Assembly (NCBI GenBank): GCA_031272715.1
Contig: JAISTH010000010.1
Location: forward strand, 1-34,359
From: Desulfovibrio sp.
Lineage (GTDB): Bacteria; Desulfobacterota; Desulfovibrionia; Desulfovibrionales; Desulfovibrionaceae
DNA: 34,359 bases
Direction: 5' to 3'
Position 1 is the first letter of the stretch; each line of letters begins with the position of its first letter. The notes beneath the pieces are model-generated. The model did no database searches. It saw only the letters and a list, made by a program, of their open reading frames with translations, and was not told where the DNA came from. Of the stretch, positions 17,280 through 25,384 are shown piece after piece. Made by a program: the position numbers and the translations under genes.

Positions 17280-17810
17280 TTAATGTTCCTTCTTGTGGCC
17301 AGCATGTGTCAGGTAAAGAGCTCCAGAGACGAGTATGATGCCAGCGGCCAAGTACAATAAATCTAGAGGGCTATTATATGCAATGCCTAAAGAATGCTCG
17401 AAAAATGCCACGACGAGAATCATCAAGATGACTTTTCCTAAGGACGTCTTGAGGTCGTCAAGGCTATTGATTTTAAGCCAGTTAGGTCGAGTGTCTTCCA
17501 TTCTGCTGGCTGGATCAATCTTGCTTACAAAAAGTTCGTAAAGACCCATGCTGAAAATGAGCAACACGGTCGCAAACAGATAATTGTCCACTGATTCAAC
17601 GAATATGGCAACGAGATTATCCGCCTTGTGCTCAGCGCCTAGGCTGAAATGCAAACATTGCTGATAGAATGCATGAACTCCACTTACAATCTGCATCGTA
17701 CCTTTTGCGAACATCACGAATGACGCGACCAGCGATCCGATGACCGCAAACAATGTCAACATGCGTGCGTTGAACAGGCAGAACTCAAAGACCTCTTCTA
17801 TAATTTTCAT
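17280..17810 (-). CDS. yqhA: YqhA/UPF0114 family membrane protein
   Basis: A 176-aa inner-membrane protein. The family signature NSLDDLKTSLGKVILMILVV followed by FFE is intact, as are the N-terminal helix (MLTLFAVIGSLVASFVMFAKG), the central VDNYLFATVLLIFSMGLYELF and the last helix (LLYLAAGIILVSGALYL). Four transmembrane helices and the length agree with UPF0114. The biochemical role of this family is not established. The upstream region is AT-rich and the ribosome binding site is weak. Confidence 0.9.
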   Translation of the reverse strand: MKIIEEVFEFCLFNARMLTLFAVIGSLVASFVMFAKGTMQIVSGVHAFYQQCLHFSLGAEHKADNLVAIFVESVDNYLFATVLLIFSMGLYELFVSKIDPASRMEDTRPNWLKINSLDDLKTSLGKVILMILVVAFFEHSLGIAYNSPLDLLYLAAGIILVSGALYLTHAGHKKEH

Positions 17811-17926
17811 GAAAGAGTCTCACGTGTTAAATTGTTAATGGAAAATTGTAACTAATCTAGAATATTTTTTAAATCAATACCAATGATATTGATCAAAAAA
17901 CACATGTATTATATCAAATAACAGAT

Positions 17927-17948
17927 ATGCCCCTTGCAGAAGGGGCAT
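17927..17948. terminator. Inverted repeat downstream of the toxin-antitoxin pair
   Basis: Perfect ATGCCCCTT (17927-17935), GCAG loop, AAGGGGCAT (17940-17948). It lies downstream of the minus-strand toxin and upstream of yqhA. A long T-run is missing on the minus strand, so termination is plausible but not certain. Confidence 0.45.
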
Positions 17949-17994
17949 AAAAAGTTAGCGAAAACAATGAGCATAAATGCGGGCCTATCTTTAC

Positions 17995-18266
17995 TTAGCT
18001 ACCATCGTAATGATATCGGCAACTTGTAATGGTGAGCGTATCAGAGTCTTCATCCCATGAATAGACCAAGCGATGTTCAGAGGTTATTCGGCGTGACCAC
18101 ATGGCAGAAAGTTCATATTTGAGGGGTTTCGGATTTCCTTCTCCGAAAAAGGTGTACGTAATGCAGATGTGATCAATATATTGATACGTTTAAGTACCTT
18201 TTTGTCGGTCTGTTGCCAGTAAAGATACTGCTCCCATGCCTGACTGTGCCACGCAAGTATAGCCAC
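17995..18266 (-). pseudogene. yoeB: YoeB/Txe-family toxin, frameshifted
   Basis: The first part reads as a YoeB mRNA interferase (AWHSQAWEQYLYWQQTDKK, KRINILITSALRTPF) from a GTG start that overlaps the antitoxin stop by 1 nt. The frame then breaks at 18146-18150, a run of five A on the plus strand. Translated as is, the product ends after 60 aa. Restoring one base gives the rest of a normal YoeB: NPKPLKYELSAMWSRRIT, SEHRLVYSWDEDSDTL, ITSCRYHYDG, stop at 17995, about 90 aa in total. The catalytic Arg and C-terminal His of YoeB lie in the lost part, so the toxin is dead if the shift is real. A sequencing or assembly error in the homopolymer is the alternative. Confidence 0.85.
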
Positions 18267-18538
18267 TATTTAGTCTCTTCAGTGACATCTATAAGATCTC
18301 GCTTAACAGTCTTACCTTGTTTTATTTGCTCAAGACCTTCGCGGATTTGTTTGGCATTCGCAGGGGAGCTCAAAATGTGGGCGGTCTCCTCCAAGCTCTT
18401 GTAGTCGTCCAGAGACATAAGAACGGCGGGACGCATGTTTTCGTGAGTAATCACAATAAAGTCACTGGTTTCTGTGACATCTGCCATAAGAGTTTCAAGG
18501 TTCTTCTGGGCTTCAGGGAAATTTATGACGTCAAGCAT
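18266..18538 (-). CDS. yefM: YefM/Phd-family antitoxin
   Basis: A 90-aa antitoxin that pairs with YoeB and represses its own operon. The N-terminal Phd/YefM DNA-binding fold is visible (INFPEAQKNLETLMADV, then VITHENMRPAVLMSLDDYKSLEET), followed by the flexible toxin-binding tail (ILSSPANAKQIREGLEQI to the C-terminus). The length is typical and the frame intact. Its stop overlaps the toxin start by one base, the usual coupling. The upstream region is AT-rich and probably holds the autoregulated promoter, but no operator is assigned. Confidence 0.9.
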   Translation of the reverse strand: MLDVINFPEAQKNLETLMADVTETSDFIVITHENMRPAVLMSLDDYKSLEETAHILSSPANAKQIREGLEQIKQGKTVKRDLIDVTEETK

Positions 18539-19111
18539 GGTGTATCTCGTAATGTTTATTGTGGAATACTAATAAAGTAAATTTTCATTTCGGGTTAATG
18601 TGGGGCAGGCAAGGGACTCCAGTGTTAGAATTCAAAAAAATTGACGAATATTTAGTGCAACTTCTTGTCAGACGCATCAGGTTTGAAAAGATAAAAAATA
18701 CGGTCTCAAGCGACCTGACTTCCAGTCGAGGACTGGGAATCTGTAGGGTGCATATCCGACATGGGGCTCACCTTTGTCCATGCGTGTGACGATACATGAT
18801 CTGGAATGCCATGTCAACCCCATGGAAAGAAATCTGTCGGTGGGCCGTCAATACTGACGGCCTGTAGGGGGCGGCCTCGTATAGGTTGGCATTTCCTCTC
18901 TTGTCCAAGTCCCGATGGAACGGGTAACGAGTCGTTATTCTCCTTTATGCCGGCCATGCAAGCGGAGTCCGTGAAGTCTGCATCCCTGCGCCCGACGTGT
19001 CGATCCCTTCGCCGGCTACTGCCATGGCATCTTGCGCAGTGTAGATGTCCGATGCGGTGCGTGTCCTCAGGGTCTTGGCCCCCGGATGGGGACCGGAAAG
19101 CCACCCTTGCG

Positions 19112-19144
19112 AAAAAGGGTCCCCGGTCTGACGCCCGGAAACCC
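19112..19144 (-). terminator. Terminator just downstream of the tRNA-Val 3'-end remnant
   Basis: On the minus strand: GGGTTTCCGG, an 8-nt loop GCGTCAGA, CCGGGGACCC (10 pairs including two G-U), then TTTTT. It begins 8 nt after the CCA end of the 19-nt tRNA-Val remnant, as expected for the original tRNA gene's terminator. It marks the left side as the ancestral chromosome flank. Confidence 0.75.
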
Positions 19145-19152
19145 TTGCTATT

Positions 19153-19171
19153 TGGTGGGCAGTACAAGACT
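19153..19171. repeat. Left attachment site copy (tRNA-Val 3' end)
   Basis: TGGTGGGCAGTACAAGACT, identical over 19 nt and in the same orientation to 31657-31675. On the minus strand it is the acceptor strand, CCA and part of the T arm of tRNA-Val. With the right copy it brackets the 12.5 kb element carrying the P4-type integrase. Confidence 0.8.
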
Positions 19172-19210
19172 GCTTGCTCCCCACCGGCCATGCAGGCGGT
19201 TGAAGCGTCG

Positions 19211-19246
19211 TCCTAAAACCGCTTCGTCCTAAAAATATCCTAAAAA
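19211..19246. repeat. TCCTAAAA repeats at left element end (probable recombinase arm sites)
   Basis: Three copies of TCCTAAAA (starting at 19211, 19227 and 19238). The 18-mer CCTAAAAATATCCTAAAA at 19228-19245 recurs exactly at 31532-31549 near the other end. The position just inside both ends fits arm-type sites for integrase or AlpA/excisionase. This is inference. Confidence 0.55.
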
Positions 19247-19582
19247 CTGGGCGCCCTTGGAAAAAAATCTCCCCCGATAAAATCTGAACGGCGGGTTCGT
19301 CCCTTGGTCGGGTCCGGCCACACTTGAAAATCATTCCCCGGCCCCCTTCCGGACCTGACGGAGGATTTTTGCGGGGTCTGGGCGATGCCGTCCACGCTGG
19401 GCGTTCCGCAGGTCGGCCGTCGTCCTGGCGGCCTCCGCATACCCTCTGTGGCGAGGCGTGCATTTTTATATTATTGATATGTGGAAAAGGCAAGGCCACG
19501 CGGGGCGCTCCAGCGCATGGGGTCCGCAGGGCGGATTCCGCTCTCATTCGAGAACACCTTAAACGCATACTGGGGGTAGCCG

Positions 19583-22500
19583 ATGACAACGGATCAGGAA
19601 GTGGAGGAAATAATAGCGGAGATGAGCAAGGTCAAACACGACCCCGGCAGGGCGTGGGCAATGCCGAGTCCCGAGAAGGTGCTTCTGACGCTCTCCCCGG
19701 ACAGCCGGAAGGCGTTTCTGGAGACAATGCCCAAAGGACAGACCGACGAACCCCTGCCCCGACCTCAGACCGACGAACCCCAAGAAGCCTCGCAGACGCC
19801 GTCCTCTGTAGAACAACCGTCTGGTGAAAGTCACAATGCCGAAAGCGGTCTGACATTCGAGGATGCTGTCTGGCTGGCCCGAGAGGGGAAACTTCCTGAA
19901 GGGTTCTCCCAGTGGGAACTGGCTAATGTGAGGGGCCTAACCGTGGCCCATGCGGCCGCAATAGGCGGTCATCTCCCGGAGGGCTTCGACCATTGGGAAT
20001 GGGCCGACAAGTACGGCCGGACCGTGGCCCACGAGGCGGCCAGAGGTGGGCATCTGCCGGAAGGGTTCTCCCAGTGGGAGCTTGCAGACAAGGACGGCAG
20101 TACCGTGGCCCATTGGGCCGCAAGAGGCGGTCATCTCCCGGAAGGGTTCTCCCAGTGGGAGCTTGCAGACAAGGACGGCCGAACCGTGGCCCACACGGCG
20201 GCGACGCATGGCCACCTGCCTGAAGGCTTCGACCAGTGGGAACTGGCCGACGAGGACGGTATGACGGTTGCACAAGTGGCGGCTCTACACGGGCATCTGC
20301 CCGATGGTTTCGACCAGTGGAAATTGACATCGGCGGATGGCTGGACCGTGGCCCATTGGGCCGCAATAGGCGGTCATCTCCCGGAGGGCTTCGACCATTG
20401 GGAATGGGCCAACGAGAACGGCGTGACCGTGGCCCATGTGGCCGCAATAGGCGGTCATCTCCCGGAAGGGTTCTCCCAGTGGGAGCTTGCAGACAAGGAC
20501 GGCCGAACCGTGACCCATGAGGCGGCGAAGCATGGCCACCTGCCTGAAGGCTTCGACCATTGGGAATGGGCCGACAAGTACGGCCGGACCGTTGCCCACG
20601 AGGCGGCGAAGCATGGCCACCTGCCTGAAGGCTTCGACCAGTGGGAACTGGCCAACAAGGGCGGCGTGACCGTGGCCCACGAGGCGGCCAGAGGTGGGCA
20701 TCTGCCAGTCGGCTTCGACCATTGGGAACTGGCCGACAAGGGCGGCTGGACGGTCGCCCATTCGGCCGCAATAGGCGGTCATCTCCCGGAAGGGTTCTCC
20801 CAGTGGGAACTGGCTAATGCGAATGGCTGGACCGTGGCCCACGAGGCGGCGGAGCACGGTCATCTCCTGGAGGGCTTCGACCATTGGGAATGGGCCGACA
20901 GGAACGGCCGGACCGTGGCCCATGAGGCGGCGGAGCACGGTCATCTCCCGGAGGGCTTCGACCATTGGGAATGGGCCGACATTAGCGGCTGGACCGTGAC
21001 CCATGCGGCCGCAAGAGGCGGTCATCTCCCGGAAGGGTTCTCCCAGTGGGAACTGGCTAATGCGATAGGCCGAACCGTTGCCCACGAGGCGGCCAGAGGT
21101 GGGCATCTGCCCGAGGGCTTCGACCATTGGGAATGGGCCGACTGCAACGGTTGGACCGTGACCCATGAGGCGGCTCTACACGGGCATCTGCCCGATGGTT
21201 TCGACCAGTGGAAATTGACATCGGCGAATGGCTGGATCGTGGCCCATGCGGCCGCAATAGGCGGTCATCTCCCGGAGGGCTTCGACCATTGGGAACTGGC
21301 CGACAGGAACGGCTGGACGGTCGCCCATGTGGCGGCGGAGCACGGTCATCTCCCGGAGGGCTTCGACCATTGGGAATGGGCCGACAAGTACGGTGTGACG
21401 GTCGCCCACATGGCGGCGCAACACGGCCACCTCCCGGAAGGATTTGACAGATGGAATCTGGCAAGGACTAACGGTTGGACAGTAGCGCACGTAGCAGCAG
21501 AATACGGACATCTGCCCGAGGGGTTCGACCAGTGGGATTTGACATGGGCGAATGGCTGGACCGTGGCGCATGTGGCGGCCCAGTTCGGTCATCTCCCAGA
21601 TGGCTTCGACAACTGGGAACTGGCCAACAAACTGGCGGACAATGAAGGCTTTACGGTCGCCCACATGGCGGCGCAACACGGCCACCTCCCGGATGGCTTC
21701 GACCAGTGGGATTTGACATGGGCGAATGGCTGGACCGTTGCGCACCATGCGGCGCAACACGGCCACCTCCCGGATGGCTTCGACCAGTGGGATTTGACAT
21801 GGGCGAATGGCTGTACCGTGGCGCACGTAGCAGCAGAATACGGCCATCTGCCCGAGGGGTTCGACAGATGGAATCTGGCAAAGACTAACGGTTCGACAGT
21901 AGCGCACGTAGCAGCAGAATACGGCCATCTGCCCGAGGGGTTCGACCAGTGGAAACTCGCCAAGCCGAATGGCTGGACGGTCGCCCACGAGGCGGCGAGA
22001 CACGGCCACCTCCCGGATGGCTTCGACCAGTGGGATTTGACATGGGCGAATGGCTGTACCGTGGCCCATGTGGCGGCTCTACACGGGCATCTGCCCGAGG
22101 CGTTCACCCATTGGGAATGGGCCGACGAGAACGGCCGGACCGTGGCCCACGAGGCGGCGCAATCGGGGACGCTGCCCAAGGGCTTCGACCATTGGGAATG
22201 GGCCGACAATAGCGGCAGTACCGTGGCCCATGCGGCCGCAATAGGCGGTCATCTCCCGGAGGGCTTCGACCATTGGGAATGGGCCGACAAGAACGGCTGG
22301 ACGGTCGCCCATGCGGCCGCAATAGGCGGTCATCTCCCGGAGGGCTTCGACCATTGGGAATGGGCCAACGAGAACGGCTGGACGGTCGCCCATGTGGCGG
22401 CGGAGCACGGTCATCTCCCGGAGGGCTTCGACCATTGGGAATGGGCCGACAAGTACGGCTGGACCGTGACCCTTGCGGCCGCAAGAGGCGGTCATCTCCC

Positions 22501-23404
22501 GGAGGGCTTCGACCACTGGGACTGGGCCTACAAGGACGGCTGGACGGTCGCCCATGTGGCCGCAATAGGCGGTCATCTCCCGGAGGGCTTCGACCACTGG
22601 GACTGGGCCGACAAGTACGGTGTGACGGTCGCCCACATGGCGGCGCAACACGGCCACCTGCCTGAAGGCTTCGACCATTGGGAATGGGCCGACAAGTACG
22701 GCCGGACCGTTGCCCACGAGGCGGCGATAGGCGGCCATCTGCCGGAAGGGTTCTCCCACTGGGAATGGGCCGACAGTAGCGGCAGGACCGTTGCCTACAA
22801 GGCGGCGATAGGCGGCCATCTGCCGGAGGATGTCCCGGATCATGTGCTGAGACTGGTAGACGGCAATGGTGCTACCGTTGCAGAATGGGTCGTCAGGCGC
22901 TCTCGATTTTGGCATGTGCCGGAGAACCTGCTCACAAGGGCCGAGAGCTTCCTCCGGAAGCTCCGTGAAAACGCCCCAGGGATCGTTGGCGGAGAATCGC
23001 CATGCAACGAAAACACTGATGTCGGAGGCGCCTCCGGAGGCCGGCCAGAAGGTGTCAAACATGAGCAGAGGGAACAAGGAGGATTGCCGCAGACACAGGA
23101 CGTGGACGTTGCGGACGATTCGTCTTCCCCGGCGGACCCAAGGCCTGTAGATGTCCCCATGGGAGTTTCAGCTCCTCCGTCTCTCTCGTTCCCTCCGTCT
23201 CCATCATCGTACCCGCATAGGCTTCGTTTAGTCTTCCTTGGTGTGCTTCTCGGCATGGCATTGCTACTGTCCGCATATGCGGCGTTCAACTTTCTAAGGA
23301 ATCATGATGCATCCTCCTCTCGGGCTACCACGCTAGAATCATCGGCCACTAAATCTCGGATTGAATCTCATAAAAAGATGATTGATGAAATTATAGAAAA
23401 ATAA
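19583..23404 (+). CDS. Giant ankyrin-like repeat protein with C-terminal membrane anchor
   Basis: A 1273-aa protein with no signal peptide. Residues 1-101 are a unique head with an acidic start (VEEIIAEMSK) and a Pro/Gln/Ser-rich linker. Residues 102-1077 are 36 tandem 27-residue units (unit 22 has 4 extra residues). A typical unit begins GHLPEGFDHWEWADKY and continues G-x-TVAH-x-AA-x-x. Conserved positions are GHLP, F7, W10, G17, TVAH 19-22 and AA 24-25. The G-x-T...H-x-AA-x-x-GH pattern is that of ankyrin repeats, but the period is 27 rather than 33 residues. A degenerate unit 37 is followed by a charged Pro/Ser linker, one transmembrane helix (about 1214-1238) and a 35-residue charged tail. 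The bulk is probably cytoplasmic and tethered to the inner membrane. Function is unknown; a protein-binding scaffold is likely. It is cargo of the mobile element. Confidence 0.9.
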   Translation: MTTDQEVEEIIAEMSKVKHDPGRAWAMPSPEKVLLTLSPDSRKAFLETMPKGQTDEPLPRPQTDEPQEASQTPSSVEQPSGESHNAESGLTFEDAVWLAREGKLPEGFSQWELANVRGLTVAHAAAIGGHLPEGFDHWEWADKYGRTVAHEAARGGHLPEGFSQWELADKDGSTVAHWAARGGHLPEGFSQWELADKDGRTVAHTAATHGHLPEGFDQWELADEDGMTVAQVAALHGHLPDGFDQWKLTSADGWTVAHWAAIGGHLPEGFDHWEWANENGVTVAHVAAIGGHLPEGFSQWELADKDGRTVTHEAAKHGHLPEGFDHWEWADKYGRTVAHEAAKHGHLPEGFDQWELANKGGVTVAHEAARGGHLPVGFDHWELADKGGWTVAHSAAIGGHLPEGFSQWELANANGWTVAHEAAEHGHLLEGFDHWEWADRNGRTVAHEAAEHGHLPEGFDHWEWADISGWTVTHAAARGGHLPEGFSQWELANAIGRTVAHEAARGGHLPEGFDHWEWADCNGWTVTHEAALHGHLPDGFDQWKLTSANGWIVAHAAAIGGHLPEGFDHWELADRNGWTVAHVAAEHGHLPEGFDHWEWADKYGVTVAHMAAQHGHLPEGFDRWNLARTNGWTVAHVAAEYGHLPEGFDQWDLTWANGWTVAHVAAQFGHLPDGFDNWELANKLADNEGFTVAHMAAQHGHLPDGFDQWDLTWANGWTVAHHAAQHGHLPDGFDQWDLTWANGCTVAHVAAEYGHLPEGFDRWNLAKTNGSTVAHVAAEYGHLPEGFDQWKLAKPNGWTVAHEAARHGHLPDGFDQWDLTWANGCTVAHVAALHGHLPEAFTHWEWADENGRTVAHEAAQSGTLPKGFDHWEWADNSGSTVAHAAAIGGHLPEGFDHWEWADKNGWTVAHAAAIGGHLPEGFDHWEWANENGWTVAHVAAEHGHLPEGFDHWEWADKYGWTVTLAAARGGHLPEGFDHWDWAYKDGWTVAHVAAIGGHLPEGFDHWDWADKYGVTVAHMAAQHGHLPEGFDHWEWADKYGRTVAHEAAIGGHLPEGFSHWEWADSSGRTVAYKAAIGGHLPEDVPDHVLRLVDGNGATVAEWVVRRSRFWHVPENLLTRAESFLRKLRENAPGIVGGESPCNENTDVGGASGGRPEGVKHEQREQGGLPQTQDVDVADDSSSPADPRPVDVPMGVSAPPSLSFPPSPSSYPHRLRLVFLGVLLGMALLLSAYAAFNFLRNHDASSSRATTLESSATKSRIESHKKMIDEIIEK
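19886..22813 (+). repeat. Coding tandem array: 36 units of 81 bp
   Basis: Thirty-five 81-bp units and one 93-bp unit fill exactly 2928 bp. Many units share long identical DNA, for example GGCGGTCATCTCCCGGAGGG. Higher-order copies exist: GACAGATGGAATCTGGCA at 21446 recurs at 21863, 417 bp away (five units plus the 12-bp insertion). Unit variants (FDQWDLTWANG, FDQWKLTSA, FSQWELAD) recur in blocks. This points to recent expansion by recombination. Confidence 0.92.
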
Positions 23405-23579
23405 GCGTCTCTTTTCTCTACAAATGTTCTTACTTTGAATTATTTTTTCGAAGCTTTTAATATTGCATATGGTTTATTAACATTTATTTTTAACCTACGC
23501 CATATGTAAAAAATAATAACAAAAACCTCTAGGGTGACGATATCATTTTTTTAACCATCTAAAAAAACGGAGCAATTAT

Positions 23580-24437
23580 ATGCATACAATTTACAAGTTT
23601 ACTTTAATAGCTTTGGTCGTTGCAATTTGCCTGGGTGCATCAATTATTATTGCATCGCCGATCAACGTGCAGGATGATACGAAGAGAAGTGAAACGCAAT
23701 TTGACACGATGACGAAGGATGTTTTGGCTAATGAAAATAAAAACAATAACAATGAACAACTAACAAAAGCACAACAACCAGTCCCTACTAAAAAGATATT
23801 TAGTCGCAATGCCACAAATGATGTAAACATAAGCATAGTGTATCCTGTGTTTGGGATCAAAGCCATTGACGTAGATATAGAACGTTGGAGTAATGAAATC
23901 TATGCAAATTCTTATTCAGAAGTTATTAAGATTTTCGATGCAGCACCAGATGATGATATGTGTGAGAGGTTAAAACACGATGCTGGTTTTGAAAAATGTC
24001 AGGTATCAGGTGATTTCACGTTTTCATATCCTTCCCCTAATGCAATTTCAATAGTATTTTCAATACATAAATACTTTGGTGGCGCGCACGGTACAATAGA
24101 TTACATAGGCCGTACTTATGATGTGAGTTCAGGTAAGAAACTGGATATTAATGACATCTTCAAATATCCAGATATAGCACTAAAGCTCATGTCAAAATGG
24201 TCTTTAAAGATATTGACTGAACGTTTTTCTAGAGAATCTAAGAATTTGGGGTTGATAGAGGGAGGGACAGCTCCTAGTATGAAAAATTTTTCATGCATGT
24301 CTCTTACGCCTGAAGGAATAAGCATAACCTTCGAGGAGTATCAAGTGGCACCATATTCGTATGGGCCTCAAGAGGTGGAGATCCCTCTAGCTGTACTATC
24401 AGACGCCCAACCAGTCATGCGACTGTGGGGAAAGTAA
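23580..24437 (+). CDS. Exported DUF3298-type protein (RsiV C-terminal-like domain)
   Basis: A 285-aa protein with one N-terminal hydrophobic segment (LIALVVAICLGASIIIA, signal anchor or signal peptide), then an Asn/Gln/Lys-rich stretch to about residue 75. The remaining residues resemble DUF3298: YFGGAHGTIDYIGRTYDV, then SGKKLDINDIFKYP and near the end FEEYQVAPYSYGPQEVEIPL. In Bacillus RsiV a related domain senses lysozyme; other DUF3298 proteins have no known role. The gene is strongly AT-rich, unlike the adjoining repeat-protein gene. CGGAG precedes the ATG. It sits 176 nt after the repeat protein on the same strand and converges with the replication module. The two may form a cargo pair. 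Confidence 0.75.
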   Translation: MHTIYKFTLIALVVAICLGASIIIASPINVQDDTKRSETQFDTMTKDVLANENKNNNNEQLTKAQQPVPTKKIFSRNATNDVNISIVYPVFGIKAIDVDIERWSNEIYANSYSEVIKIFDAAPDDDMCERLKHDAGFEKCQVSGDFTFSYPSPNAISIVFSIHKYFGGAHGTIDYIGRTYDVSSGKKLDINDIFKYPDIALKLMSKWSLKILTERFSRESKNLGLIEGGTAPSMKNFSCMSLTPEGISITFEEYQVAPYSYGPQEVEIPLAVLSDAQPVMRLWGK

Positions 24438-24439
24438 GT

Positions 24440-24480
24440 CTTCAATGCGCCCTTCACGTATGCCATCTCCCGCATTGAAG
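24440..24480. terminator. Inverted repeat between convergent genes
   Basis: Perfect 10-bp arms CTTCAATGCG (24440-24449) and CGCATTGAAG (24471-24480) with a 21-nt loop, placed between the DUF3298 gene and the convergent 24500-24958 gene. There is no T-run, so it is only a possible terminator. Confidence 0.4.
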
Positions 24481-24499
24481 AAAGCGAACCTACGAAAGG

Positions 24500-24958
24500 T
24501 TACGGGTTGAGGATGGTCCCGGCCCTCTCGCAGCGTTCGACGATGATCCTGTGCAGGGCACGGGCCGCCTCGGGCGTGGACGGCCGGTTGCGCTCCGCCG
24601 GGGTCATCGGGACGAGATTGCCATAGGCGTTGAGGCGCCAGCCATGCTGTTGCTCCAAGGTGAGGTTGACCCTGCGGACGGCGTCATCCAACTGCTCGGG
24701 CCGGATCCACCAGCCCCGGCGACTGTTCGTCCGCCACGGCTCGAACCCGATGGAGGCCAGTATCCGACCGATGCCGTCCTCGGAGTATGGCACCTTGCCC
24801 GGACGCCTGAGCGTCTGGGCAAGCCACTGCCTGATGCTGGCCGTCTCCACACGGCCACCTGCGGCCTCGATGTCATGCCGCCTGCAAAGCAGGGCGTCCA
24901 ACACCCTGCGCTGTGTCGGGGTGAACGGATCCGGCGGCGGGGGGGCGTAGTTGATCAT
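24500..24958 (-). CDS. Small basic protein of the mobile element, unknown
   Basis: A 152-aa protein with AGGAGA before the ATG. It has many Arg and Trp residues; TPTQRRVLDALLCRRHDI and SIRQWLAQTLRR followed by YSEDGIGRILASIGF look like helix-turn-helix or winged-helix segments, so DNA binding is plausible. No family is recognised. It is last in the minus-strand gene series of the element and directly follows the repeat-rich origin-like region. A 50-bp tandem repeat lies just upstream of its ribosome binding site and could be its operator or part of the origin. Confidence 0.6.
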   Translation of the reverse strand: MINYAPPPPDPFTPTQRRVLDALLCRRHDIEAAGGRVETASIRQWLAQTLRRPGKVPYSEDGIGRILASIGFEPWRTNSRRGWWIRPEQLDDAVRRVNLTLEQQHGWRLNAYGNLVPMTPAERNRPSTPEAARALHRIIVERCERAGTILNP

Positions 24959-24970
24959 GACTATCTCCTA

Positions 24971-25070
24971 GGTTGAAAAGGCGGAGGGGGTGAATGCCCT
25001 ATCTGGCTCTGTGTTGCAGGTTGAAAAGGGGGAGAGGGGGGGTGAATGCCCTATCTGGTTCTGTGTTGCA
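24971..25070. repeat. Tandem direct repeat (48 and 52 nt copies)
   Basis: Two adjacent copies (24971-25018 and 25019-25070) starting GGTTGAAAAG, sharing GGTGAATGCCCTATCTGG and ending TCTGTGTTGCA. A third partial copy GGTTGAA starts at 25071. They differ by a few bases and a 4-nt insertion in the G-rich stretch. Confidence 0.85.
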
Positions 25071-25256
25071 GGTTGAACTAGCCATTTCCTCCTCCGGCTG
25101 GGGCATAGGGACGCAAAAACCGTGCCAGAAAATCGGCCCGAGGGGGGGGTCGATGGGGGGGTGAGTGACACTTGGCACGCAAGAACCGTGCCAATGGGAG
25201 GTTCGGCAAGGGGGGTGAATCCACGCCGTCCGCCCTGCTGGCCGCTCCCGGCCCCA

Positions 25257-25384
25257 TCCCCTAAATCCCCTATCCCTAAAGCCTAAAACACATACTCCTA
25301 ATAAAAAAAAAAAAAAGAATGGTCAGTGTGTGAGATTTTTTTATAAGCCCCCCCCATACGTCTAGGGATAGGGGATTTAGGGGA
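25257..25384. repeat. 22-bp perfect inverted repeat around an A-tract
   Basis: The left arm 25257-25278 begins TCCCCTAAATCCCCTATC, and the right arm 25363-25384 is its exact reverse complement, 84 nt apart. Between them are further CCTAAA words and 14 consecutive A. The G-rich strand of the right arm (GGG, GGGG, GGGG spaced by 3-5 nt) could contribute to a quadruplex. Confidence 0.85.

Larger units (their letters stand above)
18539..19582. other. Gene-free junction region left of the mobile element
   Basis: About 1 kb without a supported gene. 18539-18740 is AT-rich. A perfect GGCCGTCA/TGACGGCC hairpin lies at 18843-18862 without a T-run. 19112-19171 holds a minus-strand terminator and the tRNA-Val 3'-end repeat. 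19211-19246 holds three TCCTAAAA copies. From 19250 to the repeat-protein start the sequence is element DNA with no recognised gene; GGGGGTA precedes the start codon at 19583. Confidence 0.55.

Noticed and set aside
19886-22813. Considered a CRISPR array because of regular repeats
   Set aside because: The units are 81 bp, contiguous, in one reading frame and without unique spacers; it is a protein repeat array.
20285-23077. Several long minus-strand frames opposite the repeat protein
   Set aside because: They are periodic only because the plus-strand gene is a tandem repeat; they lack starts with ribosome binding sites, and the plus-strand frame has the unit structure, linker and transmembrane anchor.
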